From the NCBI GenBank assembly GCA_016124975.1, contig WGMP01000013.1, positions 1 through 64,000 on the forward strand: a stretch of DNA of 64,000 nt. The letters run 5' to 3'. The notes under the pieces were generated by a model. It saw only the letters and a program-made list of their open reading frames with translations, made no database searches and was not told the origin of the DNA. Source of the stretch: Phycisphaera sp. GTDB taxonomy: Bacteria; Planctomycetota; Phycisphaerae; Phycisphaerales; SM1A02. Position 1 is the first letter of the stretch; the number at the start of each line of letters is the position of its first letter. Position numbers and translations under genes: made by a program. Of the stretch, positions 46,619 through 55,902 are shown one piece after another.

Positions 46619-46956
46619 CGGGCGGCCTCGATGCCTCTTCGCCTTCCTGACTCGACAGGCGTCCCGCGAGATGCGTCGTTCGCGAGTCGTCCGCCAATCC
46701 CGCGTTCGATTCGGCGGAAATCGTGGCATAGTGAGGGTTCGACCGCACATCCTCCGCCCATCGGGGCGGTCGCGGTCGATCGTTGCGCCCGCCGGCTCCT
46801 CCAAAGTCATCTTTCAGTTCTTGGCCCTTCTCGCGCGTCGGGGGCAACGCTCCCGCGCCGCCTCGCGTACCTTCCGCACTCCGACTGTCTTCTGACAGTC
46901 GTGCCGCGACAGTGCTTCCGCCCGCGGAAGCGTCCAGCAACTTCAGCACGATTCCC
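46619..46956. other. Leader region of the choice-of-anchor B gene
   Basis: 338 bp without a gene. Besides the stem-loops at 46882-46930 there is a possible -10 (CATAGT, 46727-46732) that would give a leader of about 215 nt. No Shine-Dalgarno is seen before the ATG at 46957. Confidence 0.4.
46882..46930 (+). promoter_or_regulatory. Two adjacent stem-loops in the 5' leader
   Basis: CGACTGTC (46882-46889), loop TTCT, GACAGTCG (46894-46901), a perfect 8-bp stem. It is followed by CTTCCGC (46915-46921), CC, GCGGAAG (46924-46930), a perfect 7-bp stem whose two-base loop would need one pair opened. They lie 27-75 nt before the ATG of the following gene, so they could affect its translation or mRNA stability. 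Confidence 0.5.
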
Positions 46957-49242
46957 ATGACGCCGACCGCCACTCCCCGTCGTTTCCACGGTGCAGCACC
47001 GCTTCTCTGCGCGCTGCTCGCAGCAGGTTCGTTCCTCTCGGCCGCCGAGCGCGCCTTCGCGCACGAGGACGACGGCAAGGTCCGCGACCGCCAGAAGGCC
47101 GTGCGCGGCAAGGTCTGGCGCGAGGGCGTGAGCGACGAGGGCGGCGCAGCGGGCGGGTTCCTCTCGTCGGGCATCCAGCTCAAGTCGTGGCACCCGCTCA
47201 ACACGATCGATGCAGGGGCCACCAGCGGCAACGACTGCTGGGGCTATGTCTCGCCGTCTGGGCGCGAGTACGCGCTGATGTGCGTGTCGAACGGCATGGC
47301 CGTCTACGAGGTCACCGACCCCGTGAACGCGACCAAGATCGGGTTCATCCCAGGGCCGTCGAGCCTGTGGCGCGATGTGAAGGTCTTCGGAACGCGCGCC
47401 TATGTCGTCACAGAGGGCGGCGCGGGCATCCAGGTCGTCAGCCTCGCGTCGGTCGACCAGGGCCAGGTGACGCTCGTCAACACCGTGACGACGGGCGGCG
47501 GACTCGCCACGCACAATGTGGCCATCGACGAGCAGAGCGGCTTCCTCTACCGCTGCGGCGGAGGTTCCAACGGGCTCCGCATCTACGACCTCAATGCGAA
47601 TCCAGACAACCCCCCCTATGTCGGCGCTTGGAGCACCCACTATGTGCACGACGCCCAGATCGTGACCTACACCACGGGTCCGTTCGCGGGCAAGCAGATC
47701 GCATTCTGCTGCGCAGGCCTCAACGGCGGATACGGCGAGACCGGGCTCTACATCGTCGATGTCACCAACAAGGCGGCGCCCGTACAGATCTCGCGCGTGC
47801 TCTATCCCGCAGCGCGCTACAGCCACCAGGGCTGGCTGACCGAGGACCGCCGCTTCTTCCTCCTTGGCGACGAGCTCGACGAGGGCGACAGCCAGCAGTT
47901 CACGACCACCCATGTGATCAATGTCGAGAATCTCCTGAGCCCCGCGTATGTCGGGCAGTTCCAGAACTCGACGCCTGCGATCACCCACAACTGCTACACC
48001 CACAACGGGCTGATGTTCCAGGCGAACTACCGCTCGGGCATGCGGGTCTTCGATGTCTCGAACGCGGGGGCGCCCTCGGCGGTCAACGAGGTCGCGTACT
48101 TCGACACCTATCCAGGCGACGACAACGCCAACTTCAACGGCCTCTGGAGCTGCTACCCGTACTTCCCGAGCGGCACCATCATCGGCAGCGACCTTGAGCG
48201 TGGCCTGTTCGTGTGGCGCCTCGGCGGCCCAGTGGCCACCATCGACCTCGTCTCGGCGGCGCCCGACCTCGTCGCGCCGACGGGCGGGACCGAACTCCTC
48301 GTCGAGATCGAGCCAGGCCTCGGACAGACGCTCGACCTCTCGACCGCCGCGATGCGCGTGTCGTGGGCGGGCGACGAGGCGACCGTTCCGCTGACGCAGG
48401 TGAAGGGGAGCACCTTCCGCGCGGTCTTCCCCGCGACGCCATGCGCCGAAACCGTGACCTATCGCTTCGAGGTCTCGAATGTGAAGGGCGACTCGATCAG
48501 CTCGGCCCCACGCACGGCGCTGTCGGCGTTCGGGCTCGAGGTCGCGTTCGACGACGCCTTCGAGACGAACCTCGGCTGGCAGGCGGGCGTCGCAGGCGAC
48601 ACCGCGACCTCGGGCCAGTGGGTGCGGGTCGATCCCGTCGGCACCACCGCGCAGCCTGAGGACGACCACACCGTGAACGGCACGCAGTGCTTCGTCACGG
48701 GGCAGGGCGTTGTCGGCGGCGGTGCTGGCGCGGCGGATGTCGATGGCGGCGTCACCACGCTTCTCTCGCCCACGCTGAACCTCGCGGGCAGCCCTGAGGC
48801 CGTGATCGAGTACTGGTACTGGTATTCGAACAACCTCGGCGCCGCAGCAAACGCGGATTCCATGCCCGTCTCTGTCTCGAACGACAACGGCGCGACCTGG
48901 ACTCTCGTCGAGAACATCGCCACCAACAACGCCGCGTGGGCCTTCCGCTCCTTCCGCGTCGCCGACTTCGTGACGCCCACCGCGCAGGTGCGCGTGCGCT
49001 TCGTCGCGCGCGACCTCGACCAGGGCTCGCTCGTCGAGGCGGGCGTCGACGACTTCCGTGTCGTCGACATCGATTGCACGGCGCCCGTCACCGGCGACCT
49101 GAATGGCGACGGCGCCGTGAACGCGAGCGACCTCGGCATTCTGCTCGGCGCGTGGGGAAGCTCGAACGCGGCTGCGGACATCGACGGCGACGGCATCGTC
49201 GGCGGCGGCGACCTCGCGCTTCTCCTCTCGGCGTGGCAGTGA
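46957..49242 (+). CDS. Secreted choice-of-anchor B (LVIVD-like) protein with dockerin-type C-terminus
   Basis: 761 residues. The signal peptide ([16 protein letters not shown]) precedes a propeller-like domain typical of choice-of-anchor B proteins: [20 protein letters not shown], then [20 protein letters not shown], repeated as [21 protein letters not shown] central Ig/jelly-roll part follows ([31 protein letters not shown]). Residues from about 712 form two dockerin segments, [20 protein letters not shown] and [20 protein letters not shown]. It is the second dockerin protein in the window; no cohesin was seen. Confidence 0.88.
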   Translation: MTPTATPRRFHGAAPLLCALLAAGSFLSAAERAFAHEDDGKVRDRQKAVRGKVWREGVSDEGGAAGGFLSSGIQLKSWHPLNTIDAGATSGNDCWGYVSPSGREYALMCVSNGMAVYEVTDPVNATKIGFIPGPSSLWRDVKVFGTRAYVVTEGGAGIQVVSLASVDQGQVTLVNTVTTGGGLATHNVAIDEQSGFLYRCGGGSNGLRIYDLNANPDNPPYVGAWSTHYVHDAQIVTYTTGPFAGKQIAFCCAGLNGGYGETGLYIVDVTNKAAPVQISRVLYPAARYSHQGWLTEDRRFFLLGDELDEGDSQQFTTTHVINVENLLSPAYVGQFQNSTPAITHNCYTHNGLMFQANYRSGMRVFDVSNAGAPSAVNEVAYFDTYPGDDNANFNGLWSCYPYFPSGTIIGSDLERGLFVWRLGGPVATIDLVSAAPDLVAPTGGTELLVEIEPGLGQTLDLSTAAMRVSWAGDEATVPLTQVKGSTFRAVFPATPCAETVTYRFEVSNVKGDSISSAPRTALSAFGLEVAFDDAFETNLGWQAGVAGDTATSGQWVRVDPVGTTAQPEDDHTVNGTQCFVTGQGVVGGGAGAADVDGGVTTLLSPTLNLAGSPEAVIEYWYWYSNNLGAAANADSMPVSVSNDNGATWTLVENIATNNAAWAFRSFRVADFVTPTAQVRVRFVARDLDQGSLVEAGVDDFRVVDIDCTAPVTGDLNGDGAVNASDLGILLGAWGSSNAAADIDGDGIVGGGDLALLLSAWQ

Positions 49243-49287
49243 GCGCTCGGCACACGCGCCGCGGTTGATTTTCGCGGCCTCGCCCGC

Positions 49288-49293
49288 GACAAT
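49288..49293 (+). promoter_or_regulatory. Weak candidate -10, GACAAT
   Basis: GACAAT, 8 nt before the ATG at 49302. It resembles TATAAT only in the last three bases but has the same spacing as the other presumed leaderless starts. Confidence 0.22.
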
Positions 49294-49301
49294 CCCCGGC
49301 C

Positions 49302-50189
49302 ATGCCGATGTGCAGCCCGCGTGGTGCGTTCGTTTGTCTTCTGAGCCTCCTCGCGGCGTCTCAGGCCGCACCCGTGCTTGCGGCGGCGGCGCCAGCACCC
49401 GCAGCGACGTCGAGCGGCTTCCGTCAGGAAGTCGACGGGTCGACCTTCGTCATCGAGCTCGTTCCGTTCGAGGCACCTGCAGAGGGCGGCGGAACCCGCA
49501 CGCTGCATGTCTCGACCACGGAGATCCCGTGGGAACTCTTCGATGTCTTCGTCTACGGCACCGACAAAGCCGATGGAAAGTCGAACGAGAAGGCCGACGC
49601 TGTCACCAAGCCGACCAAGCCCTACATCGGGATGGACCGCGAGTTCGGGCATGTCGGCTTCCCCGTGATCTCGCCGAGCTTCCTCAGCGCGAAGCAGTTC
49701 TGCGAGTGGCTCTCGGCGAAGACGGGCCGCACCTATCGCCTGCCGACCGCGGCCGAGTGGACCGCGCTCTGCGAGCAGTCTGGCATCGACCCGAAGAACT
49801 CGGGCGACTATGCGTGGGTGAAGGAGAACTCGAACGAGAAGACGCACAGGCTTGCGTCGAAGAAGGCCGACAAGCTCGGCCTCTACGACCTCTTCGGCAA
49901 CGCCTGCGAGTGGGTCGACGACGGCTCGAAGCTCGGCGTGGTGGCGGGGGGCTCGTACCTCGACTCGATGGCCGACCTCGGCTGCGCGGTCTTCCAGCCC
50001 TGCAAGCCCGTCGAGTGGAACGAGATCGACCCGCAGTTCCCGAAGAGCAAGTGGTGGTACTCGAGCGGAGGCTTCGTGGGCTTCCGCGTGGTGTGCGAGC
50101 CATCGGCGCCCGCGGCGCCCGCAACGACATCGCCCGCCGCCGCCGACGCGGCCGCGACAAACCCATCAGGAGCTCCCCGTGCAGATTGA
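49302..50189 (+). CDS. Secreted FGE-sulfatase-like (SUMF1/C-type-lectin fold) protein
   Basis: 295 residues. A signal peptide (FVCLLSLLAASQAAPVLA) precedes an FGE-like domain: FVIELVPFEAP, STTEIPWELFDVFVY, SAKQFCEWLSAKTGRTYRLP, TAAEWTALCEQSG, YDLFGNACEWVDDGSKLGVV and GFVGFRVV. The fold is that of formylglycine-generating enzyme, but most such secreted planctomycete proteins are not known to be enzymes and the active-site cysteine pair is not evident. Its 3' end overlaps the next gene by 11 bp. Confidence 0.82.
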   Translation: MPMCSPRGAFVCLLSLLAASQAAPVLAAAAPAPAATSSGFRQEVDGSTFVIELVPFEAPAEGGGTRTLHVSTTEIPWELFDVFVYGTDKADGKSNEKADAVTKPTKPYIGMDREFGHVGFPVISPSFLSAKQFCEWLSAKTGRTYRLPTAAEWTALCEQSGIDPKNSGDYAWVKENSNEKTHRLASKKADKLGLYDLFGNACEWVDDGSKLGVVAGGSYLDSMADLGCAVFQPCKPVEWNEIDPQFPKSKWWYSSGGFVGFRVVCEPSAPAAPATTSPAAADAAATNPSGAPRAD

Positions 50190-51441
50190 CCGACGCGCCT
50201 TCGTCGCCGCAGCAGCGGCGTCTCCGATCCTTCTCGGCGCGCCGCGCGCCTTCGCGCATCTCTCGCGCGAGCCCGTCCTCCGCGTCGCGGTCATCGGCTG
50301 CGGCGGCCGCGGCACGGGCGCGATGCTCAACGCGATCTCCGCGGGCAAGACCACGGGGTGCCGCATCGAGGTCGCCGCGCTCGCGGATCTCTTCGAGGAC
50401 AGACTCGTGCGCGCGAACGGCGCGCTGACCGAGATGGGCCTTCCCGCGGTGTCGAGCGACAGGCTCTTCACGGGTTTCGACGCCTACAAGAAGGCCTGCG
50501 CGAGCGACTGCGACATCGTCATCCTCGCGACTCCGCCCGGGTTCCGCCCGATCCACTTCAAGGAGGCGACCGAGCGCGGCAAGCATGTCTTCTGCGAGAA
50601 GCCCGTCGCGGTCGACGCGCCCGGCGTGCGCAGCTTCGTCGAGAGCGCGGCCGCGTCGCGCGCGAAGAACCTGAAGGTGGTCGCGGGCACGCAGCGCAGG
50701 CACGAGCAGTGCTACATCGAGTGCATCGAGCGCATCCACCGCGGCGACATCGGCAAGGTCGTCGCGGGCCGCGTCTACTGGAACATGGGAAGCCTCTGGC
50801 ATGTCGACCCCGACGCGTCGCGGACGGAGGTCGAGAACCAGGTGCGCAACTGGCTCTACCACTCGTGGCTCTCGGGCGACCACATCGTGGAACAGCATGT
50901 CCACCAGCTCGATGTGATGCGCTGGGTGATGGGCGGGAACCCCACGATGGTGCGCGGCGTCGGCGGGCGACAGGTGCGCACCGATCCGCGCTTCGGCCAC
51001 ATCTTCGACCACTTCGGGCTCGAGTTCCAGTTCCCTGGAGACCGCTTCGTCTTCTCGATGTGCCGCCAGCAGGACGGCACCGACGGCAAGGTCGAGGAGG
51101 TCTTCCACGGATCGGAGGGCGTGGCGACGATGCGATCGGGCTTCGCCGAGATCGGCGGCCCCAACGCGTGGCGATTCGCGGGCAAGCAGCGCGACCCGTA
51201 CACGCAGGAGCACATCAACCTGCAGAACGCGATCCTCAAGGACCAGCCGCTCAACGAGGCGGAGCAGGTCGCGCTCAGCTCCATGTGCGCGATCATGGGC
51301 CGCATGGCCGCCTACACCGGCAAGGACCTCTCGTGGGACGAGGCCTACAACTCGAAGGAAGTCCTCATGCCCGACTCCGTGGACTTTGGCCCGCGTCCCG
51401 AGGCGCCGGTTGCGGTGCCGGGTAAGACGAAATTTGAGTGA
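50179..51441 (+). CDS. Exported Gfo/Idh/MocA-family oxidoreductase
   Basis: 420 residues. The GTG at 50179 has AGGAG 6 nt upstream. The N-terminus is a twin-arginine-type signal (QIDRRAFVAAAAAS). The NAD(P)-binding motif is VAVIGCGGRGTGAMLN and the family EKP motif is in HVFCEKPVAV; DHIVEQHVHQLDVMRWVMGG holds the usual catalytic His/Asp region. It probably oxidises or reduces a sugar or inositol derivative after folding in the cytoplasm with cofactor. Its last codons and stop lie in the first unit of a 14-bp tandem array. Confidence 0.9.
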   Translation: MQIDRRAFVAAAAASPILLGAPRAFAHLSREPVLRVAVIGCGGRGTGAMLNAISAGKTTGCRIEVAALADLFEDRLVRANGALTEMGLPAVSSDRLFTGFDAYKKACASDCDIVILATPPGFRPIHFKEATERGKHVFCEKPVAVDAPGVRSFVESAAASRAKNLKVVAGTQRRHEQCYIECIERIHRGDIGKVVAGRVYWNMGSLWHVDPDASRTEVENQVRNWLYHSWLSGDHIVEQHVHQLDVMRWVMGGNPTMVRGVGGRQVRTDPRFGHIFDHFGLEFQFPGDRFVFSMCRQQDGTDGKVEEVFHGSEGVATMRSGFAEIGGPNAWRFAGKQRDPYTQEHINLQNAILKDQPLNEAEQVALSSMCAIMGRMAAYTGKDLSWDEAYNSKEVLMPDSVDFGPRPEAPVAVPGKTKFE

Positions 51442-51502
51442 CGGGGTTTGAGTGACGCGGTTTGAGTGATGCGGTTTGAGTGACGCGGTTTCAGTGAAGC
51501 GG
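51433..51502. repeat. 14-bp tandem repeat across two convergent stop codons
   Basis: Five contiguous 14-bp units of TTTGAGTGAYGCGG at 51433, 51447, 51461, 51475 and 51489. Unit 1 supplies the last Glu codon and TGA stop (51439-51441) of the Gfo/Idh gene. In unit 5 a G-to-C change makes TTTCAG, and this TCA is the apbE stop on the other strand (51491-51493). Each unit keeps a TGA at the same place. Confidence 0.95.
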
Positions 51503-52567
51503 GCTTGGCGGACGCAGCGGCTCCTCCGCGCCGTTCCGCGCGGTTGCGCCGATCCACGACACAACGCCGCTGCGCTCGATGCGCGCGCTGTGGTGCGGAA
51601 ATCGCGCGAGGATCGTGGCGGCCTCCGCGTCGTCGCGCGTGAGCGCGAGCGCCGTGCCCAGCGCGTCGACCGAGGAGTCGAGCGGCCCGACGACCGTGAC
51701 CTGCGCGGGCGACTGCGCGCCGAGGCCCGTGCGCGGGTCGACGATGTGGGCGTACCGCACGCCGTCGATCTCGACCCACTGCACGGATGCACCCGAGGTG
51801 CTGGCCGCGCCGCTCTCGAGCACCACGCGCTCGGCACCGAGCGCGGGCGACTCCGCGGCGATCTCGACCGACCACGCAGGTCCGTCGCGCGGCGCGTCAC
51901 CCGCCGCGATGTCTCCCGCCACAGCGACGAGGACACGCGGCGCACCCGCGCGGCGCGCCGCCTCGACCGCGCGCACCGCGCCATATCCCTTGCCGATGCC
52001 GCCGAAATCGAGCTCGACCGTCGTGTCTGCGCGGACGATGTCGGGCCCGTCGATGGAAAGCCCGCGCCAGCCGACGCGCGCGCGCGCGGACTCGAGCGTC
52101 GCGGCGTCGGGGAGCGCGCCCGTCGCACGGCTCGCGCGCCAGAGCTTCACGAGCGGGCCGATCGTCGGGTCGTAGAGGCCGTTCGTCCTCTCGGCCACCT
52201 CGAGGGCGCGCGCCAGCACGGCGCGGAGATCTTCGCTGGCGGAGACACGGGCCGCCGTCGAACGATTGAACTGCGACAGCTCCGAGGTCGACTTCCAGTC
52301 GCTCAGCGTGAAGTCGAGCCGCTCGAGCTCGACGAGCGCCGCGCGCGCAGCAGCCCGCGCGCGCTCGCGCCCCGCGGCGTCGTCTGTCTCCTCGATCACG
52401 ATCTCGACGGCCGCTCCCATCGCGGAGCCTGTGAAGCGGTGGCGCGTTGCCGCGACCTCCCCGACGGGCGGCTGCGCCGCGCGCCCGACGCCCGTCGCGC
52501 AGCCCAGAGCGGGCGCCAACGCCAGTGCGCACGCAACGAAGACGCCTGCGGCGCGCGCGGCCGTCAC
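51491..52567 (-). CDS. apbE: FAD:protein FMN transferase ApbE, lipoprotein form
   Basis: 358 residues. ApbE attaches FMN to Thr/Ser of target proteins such as Rnf/Nqr subunits. The signal ends in ALAPALGC (Cys about 22, lipobox). Family features: [40 protein letters not shown], the FAD/Mg region [20 protein letters not shown] and [11 protein letters not shown]. The start is GTG at 52567, overlapping the msrBA stop as GTGA (4 bp); longer frames upstream run inside msrBA. No flavinylated target is recognisable nearby. Confidence 0.93.
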   Translation of the reverse strand: MTAARAAGVFVACALALAPALGCATGVGRAAQPPVGEVAATRHRFTGSAMGAAVEIVIEETDDAAGRERARAAARAALVELERLDFTLSDWKSTSELSQFNRSTAARVSASEDLRAVLARALEVAERTNGLYDPTIGPLVKLWRASRATGALPDAATLESARARVGWRGLSIDGPDIVRADTTVELDFGGIGKGYGAVRAVEAARRAGAPRVLVAVAGDIAAGDAPRDGPAWSVEIAAESPALGAERVVLESGAASTSGASVQWVEIDGVRYAHIVDPRTGLGAQSPAQVTVVGPLDSSVDALGTALALTRDDAEAATILARFPHHSARIERSGVVSWIGATARNGAEEPLRPPSPLH

Positions 52568-53856
52568 GGCGTCTGCGCGGCCGCGGGGGCCGTCGGCGCA
52601 GCGGGGGCGGCGGCGACGGCGGGCCATGCCTCGGTGGGCTCCTGCTTGAGCGTCCACCACGGCTTCGACAGCGCGCATCCGCGCGTCGGATTCCGCTCGA
52701 GGTAGTCCTGGTGATAGGGCTCCGCCACGAAGAACTCCGCGGCGGGCTCGATCTCGGTCACGATCTTGCGCGGCCCGAAGAGGCTCTTCGTGGCGAGCGA
52801 CGCCACGAACGCCCGCGCATCGGCTTCCTGCGCCGCGTCGACCGTGTAGAGGCCCGAGCGGTACTGCGTGCCGAAGTCGGGGCCCTGGCGGTTGAGCGTC
52901 GTCGGGTCGATCATCTGGAAGAAGCCCTCGAGGAGCTGGCGGTACGAGATGACCGTCGGGTCGTACACGACCTTCACCGCCTCGACATGCGGCTTGAAGC
53001 CGGCGGGACGCTCGGCGGCGGGAATCGAGTCCTGCTTGCAGATGTCGTCGTAGGTCGGGTTCGGCTGCGAGCCCTGCATGTAGCCGCTCACAGCGCTCAC
53101 GACGCCCGGAGCCTGCTGGAAGTAGTGCTCGACGCCCCAGAAGCAGCCGCCGCCGAAGTATGCGGTCGCCGTCTTCACAGGCTGCGACTCGGGCGGGAAC
53201 TCCGTGCCCTTCTCATGGAAGGTGAGCGCCGCGCCGTTCAGGCAGAAGCGCAGGCCCGTCGGGCGCGGGCCGTCGTCGAAGACATGGCCGAGGTGCGCGT
53301 TGCAGCGCGTGCACACGATCTCGACGCGCTGCATGCCGTGCGAGTTGTCTTCCTTTGCGCCGACATGCGCCACGTCGTAGGGCGCGAAGAAGCTCGGCCA
53401 GCCCGTGCCCGAGTTGAACTTGTGCGAGCTCGAGAAGAGCGGCAGGCCGCAGACGACGCAGCAGTAGGTGCCGTCCTTCTTGTTGTCGAGGAGCGTTCCG
53501 CAGAAGGCGGGCTCGGTGCCCGCGTTCTGGGTGATGCGGTAGGCCTCGGGCGAGAGCTTCTTGGCGAGCTCGGCCACGCGCTCGCGCGAGAGCGGCGTGA
53601 CATCGTGGCCCGTGCGCGAGAGCTGCTTGATCTGACGGGCGGGCGTCGCACTGGTCGGCACGGCGGTGTCCTTTGCCGCGTCTGCGGCGGAGTCTTGCGG
53701 AGTTCGTTCTTGCGGGGCGGTGTTCGGGCGCGGGTTCCAGATCGGCAGCGGCTCCACGGGCGCGGTGTTTGCGGGAAGCACGCTCCGCGCATAGAGGACC
53801 GCGGTCGCTGGGATCAGGAACATGCACACGAGCAGGATGGCGAAGATGTAGCGCAT
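52564..53856 (-). CDS. msrBA: Membrane-anchored MsrB-MsrA methionine sulfoxide reductase fusion
   Basis: 430 residues. One N-terminal helix ([20 protein letters not shown]) anchors or exports it. MsrB comes first (about 80-205): zinc CxxC pairs in CCVVCG and [18 protein letters not shown], and the catalytic Cys in [12 protein letters not shown]. MsrA follows (about 220-385) with active-site [13 protein letters not shown]. Together they repair R- and S-methionine sulfoxide, probably in the periplasm. The ATG at 53856 is chosen; the frame continues upstream only through the tRNA-Leu gene. A TACACT -10 lies 30 nt upstream and GGAG is in the short leader. Confidence 0.94.
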   Translation of the reverse strand: MRYIFAILLVCMFLIPATAVLYARSVLPANTAPVEPLPIWNPRPNTAPQERTPQDSAADAAKDTAVPTSATPARQIKQLSRTGHDVTPLSRERVAELAKKLSPEAYRITQNAGTEPAFCGTLLDNKKDGTYCCVVCGLPLFSSSHKFNSGTGWPSFFAPYDVAHVGAKEDNSHGMQRVEIVCTRCNAHLGHVFDDGPRPTGLRFCLNGAALTFHEKGTEFPPESQPVKTATAYFGGGCFWGVEHYFQQAPGVVSAVSGYMQGSQPNPTYDDICKQDSIPAAERPAGFKPHVEAVKVVYDPTVISYRQLLEGFFQMIDPTTLNRQGPDFGTQYRSGLYTVDAAQEADARAFVASLATKSLFGPRKIVTEIEPAAEFFVAEPYHQDYLERNPTRGCALSKPWWTLKQEPTEAWPAVAAAPAAPTAPAAAQTP

Positions 53857-53886
53857 GGTGGGCTCCGGGCGGCGGCGGGAAGGCCG

Positions 53887-53892
53887 AGTGTA
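53887..53892 (-). promoter_or_regulatory. Candidate -10 for msrBA (TACACT)
   Basis: TACACT on the minus strand, 30 nt before the ATG. This gives a leader of about 24 nt containing GGAG, a useful contrast with the leaderless starts that use the same hexamer. Confidence 0.42.
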
Positions 53893-53984
53893 GGGCGGGG
53901 AGGTTCGGCCGCGCTCGCGCCGCGGATGCGCGGACGCGCGACGATGCGTCACGGCGGCACGGCGGCACGGCGTCATGCGCTCAA

Positions 53985-54066
53985 TGGGCCCGGTGGGAAT
54001 CGAACCCACACGCCTTGCGGCCGCAGATTTTAAGTCCGCTGCGTCTGCCAGTTTCGCCACGGGCCC
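53985..54066 (-). tRNA. tRNA-Leu (anticodon UAA)
   Basis: 82-nt cloverleaf on the minus strand: acceptor GGGCCCG/CGGGCCC with discriminator A, D-arm TGGCGAAACTGGCAGACGCA, anticodon stem GCGGA/TCTGC with loop CTTAAAA (anticodon TAA), a class-II variable arm, and T-arm GGGTTCGATTCCC. CCA is not encoded. It lies between msrBA and the 6-phosphogluconate dehydrogenase gene, with no integrase or direct repeat near it. Confidence 0.97.
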
Positions 54067-54120
54067 GATCGGAGGGATGCTACCCGCAGCGGGCGCGGTG
54101 CCGCGCTCCCTTTCGGGCGT

Positions 54121-55149
54121 TCACTTGTCCGCGTGCGTCTCGGCGTGCTTCTCGAGATGCCCGCCGAAGGCGAAGCGCTGGGCGCTCATGACCTTGTTCA
54201 TGAAGTCGCCGTTGCCGCGCGAGCTGAAGCGGCCGAAGAGGGCCGCCGCGAGGACGGGGGCTGGAACACCTTCATCGTTCGCGGCGGCGAGCGTCCAGCG
54301 GCCTTCGCCCGAATCGCTCACGCGGCCGCCGAACTGGGCGAGCGACTGGTCCTTCGCCATCGCCTGCGCGGTGAGATCGAGGAGCCACGAGCCGACCACA
54401 CTGCCGCGGCGCCAGAGCTCCGTGACCGCGGCGAGGTCGAAGTCGTACTGGTAGTGCTCGGGGTGGCGCAGCGGCGTCGTCTCGGCGTCCTTCTCGTAGG
54501 CGTGCTTGCCGATGTCGGCGTGCTTCAGGATGTTGAGGCCCTCGGCGTAGGCGGCCATCAGGCCGTACTCGATCCCGTTGTGGACCATCTTCACGAAGTG
54601 CCCCGCGCCCGAGGGACCGCAGTGGAGGTAGCCCTTCTCCGCGGTGCCGAGCGAAGCCGCGTCGGGGTTGCGCGCGATCGTTCCAACGCCTGGCGCGAGC
54701 GTGGCGAACACCCCGTCTAGGCGCGCGACCGCGGTCGAGTCGCCGCCGATCATCTGGCAGTAGCCGCGCTCGAGCCCCCACACGCCGCCCGAGACGCCGA
54801 CATCGACATAGTGGATGCCGCGTGCGGCGAGCGCCTTCGCGCGGCGGATGTCGTCGATGTAGTGCGTGTTGCCGCCGTCGATGATGCAGTCGTCGTCGCC
54901 GAGATGCTTCGCCACCTCGTCGATGGTGGCGTCGACGAACGCGACGGGAAGCATCAGCCACACATGGCGGGGGCCCTTCAGCTTCGCGCAGAGGTCGGCG
55001 ATGCTCGACGCGGGCGTCGCGCCCTCCTTCGCGAGGTCCGCGACGGCCTGCTGGTTGACATCGAACGCGACCACGGCGTGGCCTCCGCGCACGAGCCTGC
55101 GAACCATGTTTGCGCCCATGCGCCCGAGTCCGACCATTCCAATCTGCAT
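54121..55149 (-). CDS. gnd: 6-phosphogluconate dehydrogenase, decarboxylating (short GndA/YqeC type)
   Basis: 342 residues. It oxidises 6-phosphogluconate to ribulose 5-phosphate and CO2. It has an N-terminal Rossmann motif (MVGLGRMGANMVRRLVRGGH), the substrate segment IDGGNTHYIDDIRRAKALAA, and the catalytic-Lys helix GPSGAGHFVKMVHNGIEYGL. The length fits the short form rather than the 470-residue classical enzyme. There is no Shine-Dalgarno; TACATT lies 7 nt before the ATG. It ends 54 bp from the tRNA. Confidence 0.93.
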   Translation of the reverse strand: MQIGMVGLGRMGANMVRRLVRGGHAVVAFDVNQQAVADLAKEGATPASSIADLCAKLKGPRHVWLMLPVAFVDATIDEVAKHLGDDDCIIDGGNTHYIDDIRRAKALAARGIHYVDVGVSGGVWGLERGYCQMIGGDSTAVARLDGVFATLAPGVGTIARNPDAASLGTAEKGYLHCGPSGAGHFVKMVHNGIEYGLMAAYAEGLNILKHADIGKHAYEKDAETTPLRHPEHYQYDFDLAAVTELWRRGSVVGSWLLDLTAQAMAKDQSLAQFGGRVSDSGEGRWTLAAANDEGVPAPVLAAALFGRFSSRGNGDFMNKVMSAQRFAFGGHLEKHAETHADK

Positions 55150-55156
55150 GGGGCGG

Positions 55157-55162
55157 AATGTA
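55157..55162 (-). promoter_or_regulatory. Candidate -10 for gnd (leaderless), TACATT
   Basis: TACATT on the minus strand, 7 nt before the ATG at 55149, with no ribosome-binding site in between. Confidence 0.45.
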
Positions 55163-55174
55163 GCGGAGCGCCCG

Positions 55175-55900
55175 TCAGGGCGCGTCGCCGAGAAGTTCGC
55201 CCGCGAGCCACCGCGCGAACGACTCCTTTGGCACGCGCTCGCCCTGTGGTGCCGCGCGGCGCGCGCCGCCGTCGCGGAGATAGAGCGTCCCGTCGATGTC
55301 GGGCGCGTTCATCGTCTCGAGCGGGTTGGCCACGATCGCATCGAGCGACTTGCGCGCCAGCTTCTCGCGCGCCGAGGGCTCGAGGCGCTCCGCGGGCTCG
55401 AGCGCGAAGCCGACGATGCGCGCCTCGGGTCGGCGGAACCCCGCGGTCGTCGCCAGCAGATCCTCGACGGGCTCGAGCTCGAGCGTCATGGCGCCGCCGC
55501 GACGGAGCTTTCCATCCGCGAACGCCTTCGGACGGAAGTCGGCGACGGCGGCCGCCATCACCACGAGCTGCGCCGCCGGCAGTTCCCGGCGGAGGATCGC
55601 CGCGAGATCGACCGCCGTGCGGAAGCGCTCGACCGTCACGCGGCCCGCCCACGCGGAGGGCAGTGCCGATTGGACGGGGCCAAGCGCCAGTACCACCTCG
55701 GCCCCGCGCGCCGCAAGCGCGTCCGCGATCGCGATTCCAAGCCGCCCCGACGAGCGGTTTCCGATGAAGCGGACCTCGTCGATCGGCTCCTCGGTCGGGC
55801 CCGCCGTCACCAGTGCGCGGACGGGGGGCGCGAAGGGCGCAACCGATCGGCGTTCCTGCGCGGATGATGCGGGTTCTCGGCGTGTCGCGGCGTCGCGCAT
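55175..55900 (-). CDS. coaB: Stand-alone phosphopantothenate-cysteine ligase (CoaB) domain protein
   Basis: 241 residues. CoaB joins 4'-phosphopantothenate to cysteine in coenzyme A synthesis. The diagnostic TAGPTEEPIDEVRFIGNRSS followed by GRLGIAIADAL is present, as are VVMAAAVADFRPKAF and the KxxxKxxDAIVANPLE region (KLARKSLDAIVANPLETMNA). In most bacteria CoaB is the C-terminal half of a CoaBC fusion; no CoaC flavoprotein half is attached or adjacent. The ATG at 55900 lies 6 nt from TACCCT, inside a tandem array. It ends 25 bp before gnd. Confidence 0.9.
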   Translation of the reverse strand: MRDAATRREPASSAQERRSVAPFAPPVRALVTAGPTEEPIDEVRFIGNRSSGRLGIAIADALAARGAEVVLALGPVQSALPSAWAGRVTVERFRTAVDLAAILRRELPAAQLVVMAAAVADFRPKAFADGKLRRGGAMTLELEPVEDLLATTAGFRRPEARIVGFALEPAERLEPSAREKLARKSLDAIVANPLETMNAPDIDGTLYLRDGGARRAAPQGERVPKESFARWLAGELLGDAP

Positions 55901-55902
55901 GC

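Noticed and set aside
49302..50189. A true formylglycine-generating enzyme
   Set aside because: The FGE-like fold is present, but the protein is exported, no sulfatase is nearby and the active-site cysteine pair could not be recognised.
53857..54060. Extension of msrBA by 68 residues
   Set aside because: The extra residues are the translation of tRNA-Leu; a membrane anchor starts at 53856.
53985..54066. tRNA-Leu as an integration site
   Set aside because: No integrase, no direct repeat of the tRNA 3' end, and the flanking genes look like ordinary chromosome.
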